64,000 bases of DNA. Origin: Paracoccus solventivorans. Its GTDB lineage: Bacteria > Pseudomonadota > Alphaproteobacteria > Rhodobacterales > Rhodobacteraceae. The position numbers and the translations under genes were made by a program. Shown here piece after piece: positions 36,330 to 44,202 of this stretch. The stretch covers positions 27,362 to 91,361 of the forward strand of contig NZ_FRCK01000012.1 of assembly GCF_900142875.1 (NCBI RefSeq), given 5' to 3'. The first letter of the stretch is position 1; every line of letters begins with the position of its first letter. The notes under the pieces are model-generated. The model did no database searches and had not been told where the DNA came from. It saw only the letters and a list, made by a program, of their open reading frames with translations.

Positions 36330-36998
36330 ATGAGTATCGAACGGATCAACGATTTTGCAGCAGATCCGAAGCTCCAGCGGGTCAAGGCGCCGATCTATCG
36401 TCATGGTGGAAAGCGCGCGCTGGATATTGCACTCGTTCTGGCAGCATTGCCGATCGTGTTTTTCACCGTAGGGTTGATCGCGCTGGTGATGCTGATCATC
36501 GAGCGCGCCAATCCCTTCTATTCCCAGCTGCGCGTCGGAAAGGGCGGCTCGGCCTTCCGCATCTGGAAATTGCGCACCATGGTGCCGAATGCCGATGAAA
36601 TGCTGGAAAGCTATCTGGCGGCCAACCCGGCGGCGCGGCTGGAATGGGACCGCAGCCAGAAGCTGACTGACGACCCGCGCATCACGCTGATGGGGCGGTT
36701 CCTGCGCCAGACCTCGCTGGACGAGCTGCCGCAGCTGTGGAACGTGCTGGCCGGGGACATGAGCCTGGTCGGACCGCGGCCGATGATGCTGGACCAGCAG
36801 AAGCTGTACCCCTCGAACGCCTATTACCGGCTGCGGCCGGGGCTGACCGGGCCCTGGCAGGTCAGCGCGCGGCATCTTTCGGCCTTTGCCGACCGGGCGC
36901 GGTTCGACGATGCCTATGACGCCAGCCTGACGCTGAGCGGCGATGTCGCGCTGCTGTTCAAGACCGTGCGGGTGGTCCTGCGCGGGACCGGCTGCTAG
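36330..36998 (+). CDS. Exopolysaccharide initiating sugar transferase, ExoY type
   Basis: 222 aa polyprenyl-phosphate hexose-1-phosphate transferase that starts the repeat unit on undecaprenyl phosphate at the inner membrane. There is one N-terminal hydrophobic helix (residues 30-55). The conserved catalytic domain follows: RVGKGGSAFRIWKLRTMVPNAD, TLMGRFLRQTSLDELPQLWNVLAGDMSLVGPRP, and YYRLRPGLTGPWQVSAR. The short form lacks the multi-helix N-terminus of WbaP and WcaJ, like ExoY. Chosen start ATG 36330; an upstream in-frame GTG at 36279 lacks support. Its long AT-rich upstream region with a CtrA-type site suggests this is the regulated entry point of exopolysaccharide synthesis. Confidence 0.94.
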   Translation: MSIERINDFAADPKLQRVKAPIYRHGGKRALDIALVLAALPIVFFTVGLIALVMLIIERANPFYSQLRVGKGGSAFRIWKLRTMVPNADEMLESYLAANPAARLEWDRSQKLTDDPRITLMGRFLRQTSLDELPQLWNVLAGDMSLVGPRPMMLDQQKLYPSNAYYRLRPGLTGPWQVSARHLSAFADRARFDDAYDASLTLSGDVALLFKTVRVVLRGTGC

Positions 36999-37019
36999 CC
37001 GCCTCTCCCTCGCGGCGGC
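36998..37019. terminator. Weak hairpin after the ExoY-like gene
   Basis: Stem GCCGCC/GGCGGC (36998-37003 with 37014-37019), ten-base loop, followed by only a short T-rich patch. It lies between convergent genes. Confidence 0.3.
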
Positions 37020-37056
37020 CATCTTTGGTCCTGCGCCGATCCCGGACCCGCGAGCC

Positions 37057-38274
37057 TCAGCGCCGCGGGTTTTTCTGTTTCGTGTCGGGCAGGTCGATCA
37101 CCGGGCGCAGGCCGGTGATCCGCTCCATCTGCGCGGCGGTGCGGATCACCGGGCGGCGCATCTCCATCAGCAGGGTCAGGGCAAGGGCCGCCAGCACCGA
37201 CAGCATCCCGCCGCCCAGCGCGATCTTCTTGCGCTGCGACGACATCGGGTAATCCGGCGGCACCGCCTTTTCCAGCAGGGTGAACGAATCCGACACCATC
37301 GAGCTGTCGCGGCGCTGCTGGCTTTCCGCCGCCACCCGGCGATTCGCCACCCCCACCAGCTGCTCGCGCAGCGTGTCGCGTTCGCGGTCCAGCGCCGCCA
37401 GCTCGGCCTCGGCGGTGACGCTTTGCCGGGCGGTGTCCTCGATTTCCGCGACCCGCGCCTGCAGGGCCTCGCGCTGGGTCTCGAGCACCGAGATCTGCCG
37501 CTGCAGCTCTTCCGCCGCCTGCCGTTCCAGCGCCGAGCCGCGGTCGTCCGTCGCGGCCTGCTTGCGGCGCAGCCCCACCAGTTCGGCGTCGATCTCGCGG
37601 ATCGAGACGCCCAGCTGCAACAGCTCTTCGGTGCGGTTGTGCAGCCCGGTGGGCAGCACGTCGAAATTGCGCCGGCGATAGTCCGAGATCCGCGCGTCCA
37701 CGTCGGCGATCTGCTGCTCCAGCCGGGTTTCCTCGTGGATGTAGAAGGCGGCGGTTTCCTGCACCCGCTGCTCGACGATCTCGGCGTTCAGCGCCACCAG
37801 CTGCGCGGCCAGGTCATTGGCCAGCGTCGCCGCCAACTCGGCCGAATCGGCCTGCGCGGTCACCTGCAACAGCCCCATCGCCGGCTCGACCCCGTAGACG
37901 GGCGCGCGCTGGCTGACCGGCACGATCCGCAGCGTCTGCCGCAGCAGCGCCACCTTTTCGCTGTCGGTGGCCGGCAGGTCGGAAAACAGCCCGTAATCGT
38001 CCAGGATCTGCAGCAGGTGGTCGCGCCGCATCAGCCGCGCCTCGATCTGCTCGAGCCAGGCCGAGCTGGCCAGGCTGGTGCGCGCATCGCCCTCGGGGTT
38101 CACCGACTGCAGATTGTCGATCTGGATCAGCGCCGAGCTTTCAAAGCTGCGCGGCTGCATCAGCGCCACCTGCAACGAGATCGCCGAGCCGGCGACCAGC
38201 ACCCCGCCGGCCAGCCAGCGGTGCCGCCACAGCGCCGAAACAGCCTCGGCCGGGGTCTGCACGATATGCAGCAT
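37057..38274 (-). CDS. Polysaccharide chain-length/export protein, Wzz type (PCP-2a periplasmic part)
   Basis: 405 aa. Membrane helices lie at residues 20-40 and about 355-375, with a long coiled-coil-rich periplasmic region between. The Wzz-type segment is ALMQPRSFESSALIQID, and coiled coils cover roughly 195-320 (many Glu/Gln/Arg heptads). PPDYPMSSQRKK near 345 is the Pro-rich motif before the second helix. It controls length and export of the polysaccharide. It follows the ATPase gene after a 5-bp gap, so the two are the split form of a Wzc-like protein. Start ATG 38274. Confidence 0.88.
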   Translation of the reverse strand: MLHIVQTPAEAVSALWRHRWLAGGVLVAGSAISLQVALMQPRSFESSALIQIDNLQSVNPEGDARTSLASSAWLEQIEARLMRRDHLLQILDDYGLFSDLPATDSEKVALLRQTLRIVPVSQRAPVYGVEPAMGLLQVTAQADSAELAATLANDLAAQLVALNAEIVEQRVQETAAFYIHEETRLEQQIADVDARISDYRRRNFDVLPTGLHNRTEELLQLGVSIREIDAELVGLRRKQAATDDRGSALERQAAEELQRQISVLETQREALQARVAEIEDTARQSVTAEAELAALDRERDTLREQLVGVANRRVAAESQQRRDSSMVSDSFTLLEKAVPPDYPMSSQRKKIALGGGMLSVLAALALTLLMEMRRPVIRTAAQMERITGLRPVIDLPDTKQKNPRR

Positions 38275-38279
38275 GGCGA

Positions 38280-39095
38280 TCAGTCCCGTCTGTGGCGGCG
38301 CCACCAGCGCCGCGTGGTGTCCTCGGCCCGGTTGAGCACCAGCCCCACCAGCCGCGTCTTTCCCTCGAGCGCGCGTTCGCATTGCTGCAGGTCGCGCCGG
38401 GTGGTCGTGGTTCCGTCGGCGACCAGCAGGATGCCGTCCATCGCCGGCAGGATCGACAGCGCCGCATCGCCCTCGATCAGCGGCGGCAGGTCGATCAGCA
38501 TGATGTCGGGCTGCAGCATCCGTTCCAGGTCGTCCAGCGCCTCGCGCGCGCTGTGTTCGCCCAGGATGCTGGCCGGGGCCGCCACGCGCTGTTCGTTCAG
38601 GACCAGCGCCAGGTTGCCCGCCACCCGAAGCGGCTGCACCATCGGCGCCACCTCGCCCAGCAGCACCGGCGGCAGCGGCCCCGGCGCCTTGATCCCGAAG
38701 CGGGCGGAAAGGTCGGGGCGGGCAAGGTCCAGATCGGCCAGCACCACCCGCGCGCTTTTGCGCCGCGCGATGGCCACCGCCAGATTGGCCGCGACATGGG
38801 TCACCCCGGCGCCGCGATGCGCGCTGGTCACGGCGATGCGGGTCAGCCCGTGGTTGTGCGCGGCCTGCAACAGCTCGGTGCGCAACAGGTCGAAGGCCTC
38901 GGCCGGATCGCCGCCGGTGCCGCTGTCGGAATACAGCTGCTGTTCGCGCAGGACCGCCCGGTCCACCTGCACCGACGGCAGGCGCGACCAGTTCCGCTCG
39001 ACCTCGGTCTCGGTCAGGTTGCGGCTGCCCGCGACCTGCACCATTGCCACCGGCAGATTGGAGTCCTCGTTCTTATGAGTCGGCCTTGCCCGCAT
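38280..39095 (-). CDS. Wzc/CapB-like cytoplasmic ATPase with altered Walker A
   Basis: 271 aa P-loop protein of the bacterial tyrosine kinase/ParA-like group, partner of the Wzz-type protein. The Walker A region reads SAHRGAGVTHVAAN: the invariant Lys of GxGK[ST] is Val (GTG codon). Walker A' VVLADLDLARPDL and Walker B IMLIDLPPL are kept. The C-terminus ends RRWWRRHRRD with no Tyr cluster, so it is not a normal BY-kinase. ATG 39095 has AGGGG six bases upstream; a GTG at 39125 is an alternative. It probably acts as a structural or regulatory partner in polysaccharide export. Confidence 0.84.
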   Translation of the reverse strand: MRARPTHKNEDSNLPVAMVQVAGSRNLTETEVERNWSRLPSVQVDRAVLREQQLYSDSGTGGDPAEAFDLLRTELLQAAHNHGLTRIAVTSAHRGAGVTHVAANLAVAIARRKSARVVLADLDLARPDLSARFGIKAPGPLPPVLLGEVAPMVQPLRVAGNLALVLNEQRVAAPASILGEHSAREALDDLERMLQPDIMLIDLPPLIEGDAALSILPAMDGILLVADGTTTTRRDLQQCERALEGKTRLVGLVLNRAEDTTRRWWRRHRRD

Positions 39096-39181
39096 CCGGC
39101 GCCCCTGCACTCGCTTCGACTTCACCTCATAAGCAGAGATGGCTAGGATCGAAAGCGCGAACAGGCCATGACCGGGGCAAT

Positions 39182-40174
39182 ATGACCGATCTCACGCAAG
39201 TTTTGCCCGGTCCCGGGGCGGCGCAGGTGGGCGCCGTGGTCATCGGCCGCAACGAGGGGCCGCGGCTGGCCGCCTGCCTTGCGTCGCTGCGGGCCGAGGC
39301 GGTGGCGCCGCTGGTCTATGTCGATTCCGGCTCGACCGACGACAGCCTGGGGATCGCCCGCCGCGCCGGGGCCGAGGTGGTGGTGCTGGACCCCACGGTC
39401 CCCTTTACCGCGGCGCGGGCGCGCAACGCCGGCTTCGCGCAGCTGACCGCCGGGCCCGACGCACCGCCGCTGGTGATGTTCATCGACGGCGATTGCGAGC
39501 TGGTGCCGGGGTTCCTGGCGCAGGCCACCGGCTTTCTGGACGCTCACCCAGAGGTGGTGGCGGTGGCCGGGCGGCGGCGCGAGCGTTTCCCCGACGCCTC
39601 GGTCTACAACCGCCAGTGCGAAGACGAATGGAACACGCCGCCCGGCCCCGGCACGCCCTTCGGCGGCGACGTGCTGATGCGCAGCGCCGCGCTGGCGGCC
39701 GCCGGCGGCTATCGCGACAGCCTGATCGCGGGCGAGGAGCCGGAACTCGCCCTGCGGCTGCGGCGGGCGGGCGGCGAGATCTGGCGCCTCGACAGCGACA
39801 TGACCCGCCACGACGCGGCGATGCATCGGTTCGGGCAATGGTGGGCGCGCTCGGTCCGCGCCGGCCACGCCTTTGCCGAAGGCGCCGCCCTGCACGGCCA
39901 CGGCCCCGAGCGCCATTATATGCGCGAGACCCGTCGCGCGCTGCTGTGGGGGGTGGGGCTGCCGCTGGCGATCCTGCTGCTGGCCCTGCTGGACGGGGAT
40001 TTCCTGATCCTCGCACTGATCTATCCGCTGCAATTCCTGCGGCTGGCGCGGCGCATGGGGCCGCGCGCGGCCGGGTTTTCCCTGCTGGGCAAGTTCGCCG
40101 AGGCGACGGGCGCCCTGCGCTACTGGCTGAACCGGCTGCGGGCGCGGCAAAGCCGGATCATCGAATATAAATAG
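39182..40174 (+). CDS. Glycosyltransferase, GT2 family, membrane-anchored
   Basis: 330 aa. AVVIGRNEGPRLAACLASL is the GT2 start, VYVDSGSTDDS the nucleotide loop, and MFIDGDCELVPGFL the DxD-type motif near residue 100. GGDVLMRSAALAAAGGYRDSLIAGEEPELALRLRRAGGEI gives the acceptor and base region. Two C-terminal hydrophobic segments (about residues 255-290) anchor it. ATG 39182 is divergent from the ATPase gene. Most likely part of the exopolysaccharide assembly line; sugar unknown. Confidence 0.88.
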   Translation: MTDLTQVLPGPGAAQVGAVVIGRNEGPRLAACLASLRAEAVAPLVYVDSGSTDDSLGIARRAGAEVVVLDPTVPFTAARARNAGFAQLTAGPDAPPLVMFIDGDCELVPGFLAQATGFLDAHPEVVAVAGRRRERFPDASVYNRQCEDEWNTPPGPGTPFGGDVLMRSAALAAAGGYRDSLIAGEEPELALRLRRAGGEIWRLDSDMTRHDAAMHRFGQWWARSVRAGHAFAEGAALHGHGPERHYMRETRRALLWGVGLPLAILLLALLDGDFLILALIYPLQFLRLARRMGPRAAGFSLLGKFAEATGALRYWLNRLRARQSRIIEYK

Positions 40175-40297
40175 CCCCCGCGCCCGCCGCCCAAGCCCGC
40201 GACCTTGCGCCGCTTGACGGGGCCGGACCGCTTCCGGCACACCGGCAGACATCGTTGCGTTTGAAATCAGGCCGGTTTGTCACTTGCGGGGCATTGC

Positions 40298-40765
40298 ATG
40301 AAACTGGAAGCGTTCTTTCCCTATCGGATCGCGGTCACCGCCGAGGCATTCTCGCGCCAGCTGGTGGCGGTCTACGGCCGCACCCACGGGCTGACGCGCG
40401 AGGAATGGCGGCTGCTGTTCCTGCTCGAGGATGCCGGCAAGCTCGATTCCCTGCAGCTGGCGCAGCGCACCTCTCTGGACAAGGTGCAGGTCAGCCGCGC
40501 CGCCACGCGGCTCGAGGCCAAGGGGCTGATCACCCGCGCGGTGCTGGGGTCGGACCGGCGGCTGCGCGACTATCGCATCACCCCGGCCGGAGAGGCGCTG
40601 TTCGCCCGCGTCTTCGCCGAGGTCGAGGCCCGCGCCAAGGAAATCCTGGACGCCATGCCCCCGCACGACCGCGAGGCCCTGACCCGCGGCATCGCCGCCC
40701 TCGACCGCGCCATCGCCGCCGTCACCGACCCCGAAACCGGCCACGGCACCAGCGCGGCGGACTGA
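40298..40765 (+). CDS. MarR-family transcriptional regulator
   Basis: 155 aa winged-helix protein. LTREEWRLLFLLEDAGKLDSLQLAQRTSLDKVQVSRAATRLEAKGLITRA is the MarR DNA-binding domain (residues 35-85), and the RRLRDYRITPAGEALF wing follows. ATG 40298 is preferred (GGGG about ten bases upstream); a TTG at 40277 is in frame. It stands alone. Targets unknown; neighbours are surface genes and an outer-membrane protein. A short GCAACC/GGTTGC hairpin follows at 40811-40827 without a T-run. Confidence 0.88.
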   Translation: MKLEAFFPYRIAVTAEAFSRQLVAVYGRTHGLTREEWRLLFLLEDAGKLDSLQLAQRTSLDKVQVSRAATRLEAKGLITRAVLGSDRRLRDYRITPAGEALFARVFAEVEARAKEILDAMPPHDREALTRGIAALDRAIAAVTDPETGHGTSAAD

Positions 40766-40949
40766 CCGGCGGTCCGCCCCAAAGCCCTGAAATCCCTGCG
40801 GCCCGGCTGTGCAACCGGGCGGGTTGCCTCGCCCACTCGATGCAAAAATGCAACAGTCCCAATCGAGTTTCGGCGCGATCGATTGAAGCGGAACCAGGGG
40901 CTCCCCAGCTAGGTTGCACAGCCGTGATCTGAACAGAAAGGACATGTTC

Positions 40950-41591
40950 ATGCGGAAATATGCTGCACTCGCATCCTCGCTGGCCGCCCTGGCGGCCGCG
41001 CCTGCGCTTGCCGGCGGCTATGTCGCCCCTGTCGCCGATGTCGAGCCCGTGGTCGCCGTAACCCCCGCCCCCATCGTCGGCACCTGGGCCGGCGGCTACC
41101 TGGGCGCCAACGTGAACTATGGCAAGGCGGAGTTTGATCCCTCCGAGGGTGCCCCCGAGCCGGACGGCGCCAACTTTGCCCTGCGCGGCGGTTACGACTG
41201 GCAGCGCGGCAACGGCGTTTTCGGTCTGGGTGCCGAATACAACCTCGCCAAATACGAGGATGAGGTCACTATTGCTGGTGAGCCGCCGGTTACCGCAGAC
41301 GTCCAGTTGAAGAACGTCGGTACCGTGTTCCTGCGCGCCGGTTATGCGTTCAGTGATCAACTGATGGCCTACGGCCTGCTGGGGTATACCCACGCCAAGC
41401 TTGAGGCTCCCGGTCTCTCCGAGAACGTTGATGGCGGAACTGTGGGTCTCGGCGCGGAATATCGCTTCAACCCGAACTGGTCTGGCTACGCCGAATACGC
41501 CTACACCGACCTCGGCAGCGTGGGCGATGAGGAACTCAGCTCGGATCTCGACCTGAATCAGGTCAAGCTGGGTGTGAACTTCCGGTTCTGA
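40950..41591 (+). CDS. Outer-membrane beta-barrel protein (Omp25/Omp31-like)
   Basis: 213 aa. Signal peptide residues 1-22 (LAALAAAPALA-G). The mature protein has eight amphipathic strands: WAGGYLGANVNYG, NFALRGGYDWQ, FGLGAEYNLAKY, GTVFLRAGYAF, LMAYGLLGYTHAKL, GTVGLGAEYRF, WSGYAEYAYTDLG and NQVKLGVNFRF. It ends in Phe, the BAM-recognised C-terminal residue. The start ATG 40950 has AGGA seven bases ahead; the ATG at 40944 is too close. Codon use has more A/T than neighbours, common for abundant porin-like proteins. A strong terminator follows. Confidence 0.9.
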   Translation: MRKYAALASSLAALAAAPALAGGYVAPVADVEPVVAVTPAPIVGTWAGGYLGANVNYGKAEFDPSEGAPEPDGANFALRGGYDWQRGNGVFGLGAEYNLAKYEDEVTIAGEPPVTADVQLKNVGTVFLRAGYAFSDQLMAYGLLGYTHAKLEAPGLSENVDGGTVGLGAEYRFNPNWSGYAEYAYTDLGSVGDEELSSDLDLNQVKLGVNFRF

Positions 41592-41624
41592 TCCCGGCCG
41601 ATCCGTTCCTCCCCACGGATCACC

Positions 41625-41652
41625 AAAGGCGCCCCCTCGGGGCGCCTTTTTT
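41625..41652 (+). terminator. Rho-independent terminator of the outer-membrane protein gene
   Basis: 11-bp perfect stem AAAGGCGCCCC / GGGGCGCCTTT with a CTC loop, followed by TTT. A run of T at 41647-41652 makes it a canonical intrinsic terminator. Confidence 0.92.
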
Positions 41653-41699
41653 CATGCTCGCCGCCAAGACTGCAGACGCCGTGCCGCTTGCGCCGCTGC

Positions 41700-41773
41700 A
41701 TGGGTATTTAAGCCAGCAAGAAGCTTGCTGGCCGCAGAGGGCGTGGGGGTTTCTTTCTGGTTTAAATACCCAT
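41700..41773. repeat. Inverted pair of 25-bp interspersed elements between omp and glcF
   Basis: The plus strand at 41700-41724 and the minus strand at 41773-41749 carry 25-bp copies, 22 of 25 identical, starting ATGGGTATTTAA and ending in an AAGAA-type purine tract. The left copy also holds a perfect hairpin CCAGCAAG-AAG-CTTGCTGG (41713-41731). The pair lies between a plus-strand gene end and a minus-strand gene end, so it may act as a bidirectional transcript end. Related single copies are at 59745-59768 and 26977-27013. Confidence 0.7.
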
Positions 41774-41804
41774 TGCGGCGGCCACGCCGCGCTGCGGTGG
41801 CGGG

Positions 41805-43097
41805 TCAGGGCGCGGCCAGCGACGGCGGGCGGGGGCCGCCGGTTGCCCAGTCCAGCAACTCGACGGTGTGGACCACAGGCACCCCGGTGCCCGAGCCGAT
41901 CTGCATCATGCAGCCGAGGTTTCCGGCGCAGATCACCTGCGGGGCGGTGGCCTCGAGCGTCGCAACCTTGCGCGATTTCAGCTGCCCGGCGATCGCGGGT
42001 TGCAGCAGGTTGTAGGTCCCGGCCGAGCCGCAGCACAGATGCGGGTCGCGCGGCTCGACCACCTCGAACCCGGCAGCGCGCAGCAGGTCCTTGGGCGCGG
42101 CGCGGATCTGCTGGCCGTGCTGCAGCGAGCAGGCGGCGTGATAGGCGACGCGCAGCGGCTGCGCATGGGCGGCGTCGGAGAGGCCCAGATCCGTCATCAC
42201 CTCGGTGACGTCGCGGGCCAGCGCCGCCACCTGCGCCGCATCCGCCGCCAGCGGCTCCCCGGCGAACATATGCCCGTAATCCTTGACCGTGGTGCCACAG
42301 CCCGAGGTGTTGATGACCACCGCGTCCAGCCCCTCGCCGCCGATCTCGGCCGCAAGCGCGCGGATATTGGCGGCCGCCAGCGCGTGCCCGTCGTCGCTGC
42401 GTCCCATGTGCAGGCTCAGCGCCCCGCAGCAGCCCAGGCCCCGCGGGATCACCACCTCGCAACCGTGGCGGGTCAGCAGGCGGATGGTGGCATCGTTGAT
42501 GTCGGTGTTCAGCGCCCGCTGCGCGCAGCCGATCAGCAGCGCCACCCGCTTGCGCCGCGGCCCTTGCGCCGCAAACACCTGCGGGCGGTCGTTGGCGCTG
42601 GGGCGCGGCAGGTGCGGCGGCGCCATCTCCAGCATCGCGCGCAGCCGCGGGTCGGGCAGCGCGCGGCGGAACGGGCGGGCGATGCGCGCGCCAAGCAGCG
42701 CCGCGCGGAAGCGGCGCGGATAGGGCAGCAGCCGCGCCAGCAGCCAGCGCAGCAGCCGGTCGTCCCAGCGCCGGCGATGGTTACGTTCGATATGATCCCG
42801 CGCGTGATCAAGCAGATGCGCGTAATGCACGCCCGAGGGGCAGGTGGTCATGCAGGACAGGCAGCCCAGGCAGCGGTCGATATGCTGCACGGTCTGCGCG
42901 TCAGGGGCACGGCCGCTTTCCAGCATCTCCTTGATCAGGTAGATGCGGCCGCGGGGGCTGTCCAGCTCGTCCCCCAGCACCATGTAGGTCGGGCAGGTGG
43001 CGGTGCAGAAGCCGCAATGCACGCAGGAGCGCAGGATCTCGTTCGACCGCGCGGTGGCCGGGTCGGCAAGCTGGGTTTCGGTGAAACTGGTCTGCAT
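41805..43097 (-). CDS. glcF: Glycolate oxidase iron-sulfur subunit
   Basis: 430 aa. Two CxxCxxCxxxCP 4Fe-4S motifs sit at the N-terminus (CVHCGFCTATCP near residue 25 and CLGCLSCMTTCP near 76). Two CCG domains follow (GLGCCGALS and HLCCGSAGTYN). It passes electrons from the flavin subunits GlcD/GlcE to the quinone pool at the membrane during glycolate oxidation to glyoxylate. ATG 43097 lies one base after the glcE stop, with GGAGGG inside glcE. Last gene of glcDEF. Confidence 0.95.
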   Translation of the reverse strand: MQTSFTETQLADPATARSNEILRSCVHCGFCTATCPTYMVLGDELDSPRGRIYLIKEMLESGRAPDAQTVQHIDRCLGCLSCMTTCPSGVHYAHLLDHARDHIERNHRRRWDDRLLRWLLARLLPYPRRFRAALLGARIARPFRRALPDPRLRAMLEMAPPHLPRPSANDRPQVFAAQGPRRKRVALLIGCAQRALNTDINDATIRLLTRHGCEVVIPRGLGCCGALSLHMGRSDDGHALAAANIRALAAEIGGEGLDAVVINTSGCGTTVKDYGHMFAGEPLAADAAQVAALARDVTEVMTDLGLSDAAHAQPLRVAYHAACSLQHGQQIRAAPKDLLRAAGFEVVEPRDPHLCCGSAGTYNLLQPAIAGQLKSRKVATLEATAPQVICAGNLGCMMQIGSGTGVPVVHTVELLDWATGGPRPPSLAAP

Positions 43098-43098
43098 C

Positions 43099-44202
43099 TC
43101 AGCCCTCCATCAGCCCCGGATTCAGGATCCCCGCCGGGTCGAAGGTCCGCCGCAGCGCCGCCGAGATCGCGGCCACCCCCGGCGGTTCGGCCGGAAACAG
43201 CGGCGGCGCGTCGCCCGAGGGGCGCAGCAGCATCGCCAGCCCCGCCCCCGCCGCCTGCCGGACCTGCGCAGGCTCGCCCGGGCCGCGATACCAGATCAAC
43301 CCGCCGCCCCAGTCCAGCGAGGCGTTGCCGCCCAGCCGCGCCAGCGCCGCCGCCGTGGCGGGAGCGTCGGTCGGCTTGACCAGGATCCGCCACAGCGCGC
43401 CCTCGCCCGCGAAATGCGCCACGTCGCGCAACCCCTGCCACAGCGCGCGGCTGGCGGCGGCGTCCAGCACCTCGGGCGTGTGGTCGCGCAGCAGCGCCGT
43501 CAGCCGCGCGCGCCGATAGGCGACCTGCGCCGCCAGCCCCTCGATCCGCAGCCAGGCGGTGCCGGCGTGGAAGGCGGCGCCGGACACCTCGAACGGCGTC
43601 GCCAGCGCCGCGGAGAACAGCGCCACCGCCTGCGCGGCATCCAGCCCGGGAAAGGCCAGCGTTTCCTGCGCCTCGGGCAGCGGCAGGGTCTTCAGCGCCA
43701 CCTCGGTCAGCACCGCCAGCGTGCCGAAGGACCCGGCGACCAGCCGCCCCAGATCCATACCGGTGACGTTCTTCATCACCCGCCCGCCGTTGCGGATCAC
43801 CCGCCCGCGGCCGTCGACGAAGCGCACCCCCAGCAGATGGTCGCGGCACGCCCCCGCCAGCACCCGCCGCGGACCCGAAACATTGGCCGCCACCACGCCG
43901 CCGACGGTGGGTGCGCCGGTGGTGCCAAGGATGGCCCGGTGGTCCATCGGCTCGAAGGCCAGCGCCTGCCCCTGACTGGCCAGCAGCGCCTCGATCTCGG
44001 CCACGGGGGTGCCGGCGCGGGCGATCAGGGTCAGTTCGCCCGGCTCATAGGTAACGACGCCGGACAGGGCGCGGGTGGACAGCGCGGCGGCCTGCGGCAG
44101 GCGCAGCCGGGTGCCGCCGCCTGCCAGCCACAGCGGCGCGGCGCGGCCGTGGTGGTCGGCGACCAGCGCGGCCAGCTCGGCCTCGGACGCAGGGGCCATC
44201 AT
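43099..44202 (-). CDS. glcE: Glycolate oxidase subunit GlcE (FAD-binding)
   Basis: 367 aa, normal GlcE length. FAD-linked oxidase N-terminal domain: LWLAGGGTRLRL, TLIARAGTPVAEIEALL, PTVGGVVAANVSGPRRVLAGACRDHLLGVRFVDGRG, and NVTGMDLGRLVAGSFGTLAVLTEVALKTLPLP. It ends with ILNPGLMEG, typical for the FAD oxidase C-terminus. ATGATG at 44202 overlaps the glcD TGA, so translation is coupled. Works with GlcD and GlcF. Confidence 0.95.
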   Translation of the reverse strand: MMAPASEAELAALVADHHGRAAPLWLAGGGTRLRLPQAAALSTRALSGVVTYEPGELTLIARAGTPVAEIEALLASQGQALAFEPMDHRAILGTTGAPTVGGVVAANVSGPRRVLAGACRDHLLGVRFVDGRGRVIRNGGRVMKNVTGMDLGRLVAGSFGTLAVLTEVALKTLPLPEAQETLAFPGLDAAQAVALFSAALATPFEVSGAAFHAGTAWLRIEGLAAQVAYRRARLTALLRDHTPEVLDAAASRALWQGLRDVAHFAGEGALWRILVKPTDAPATAAALARLGGNASLDWGGGLIWYRGPGEPAQVRQAAGAGLAMLLRPSGDAPPLFPAEPPGVAAISAALRRTFDPAGILNPGLMEG

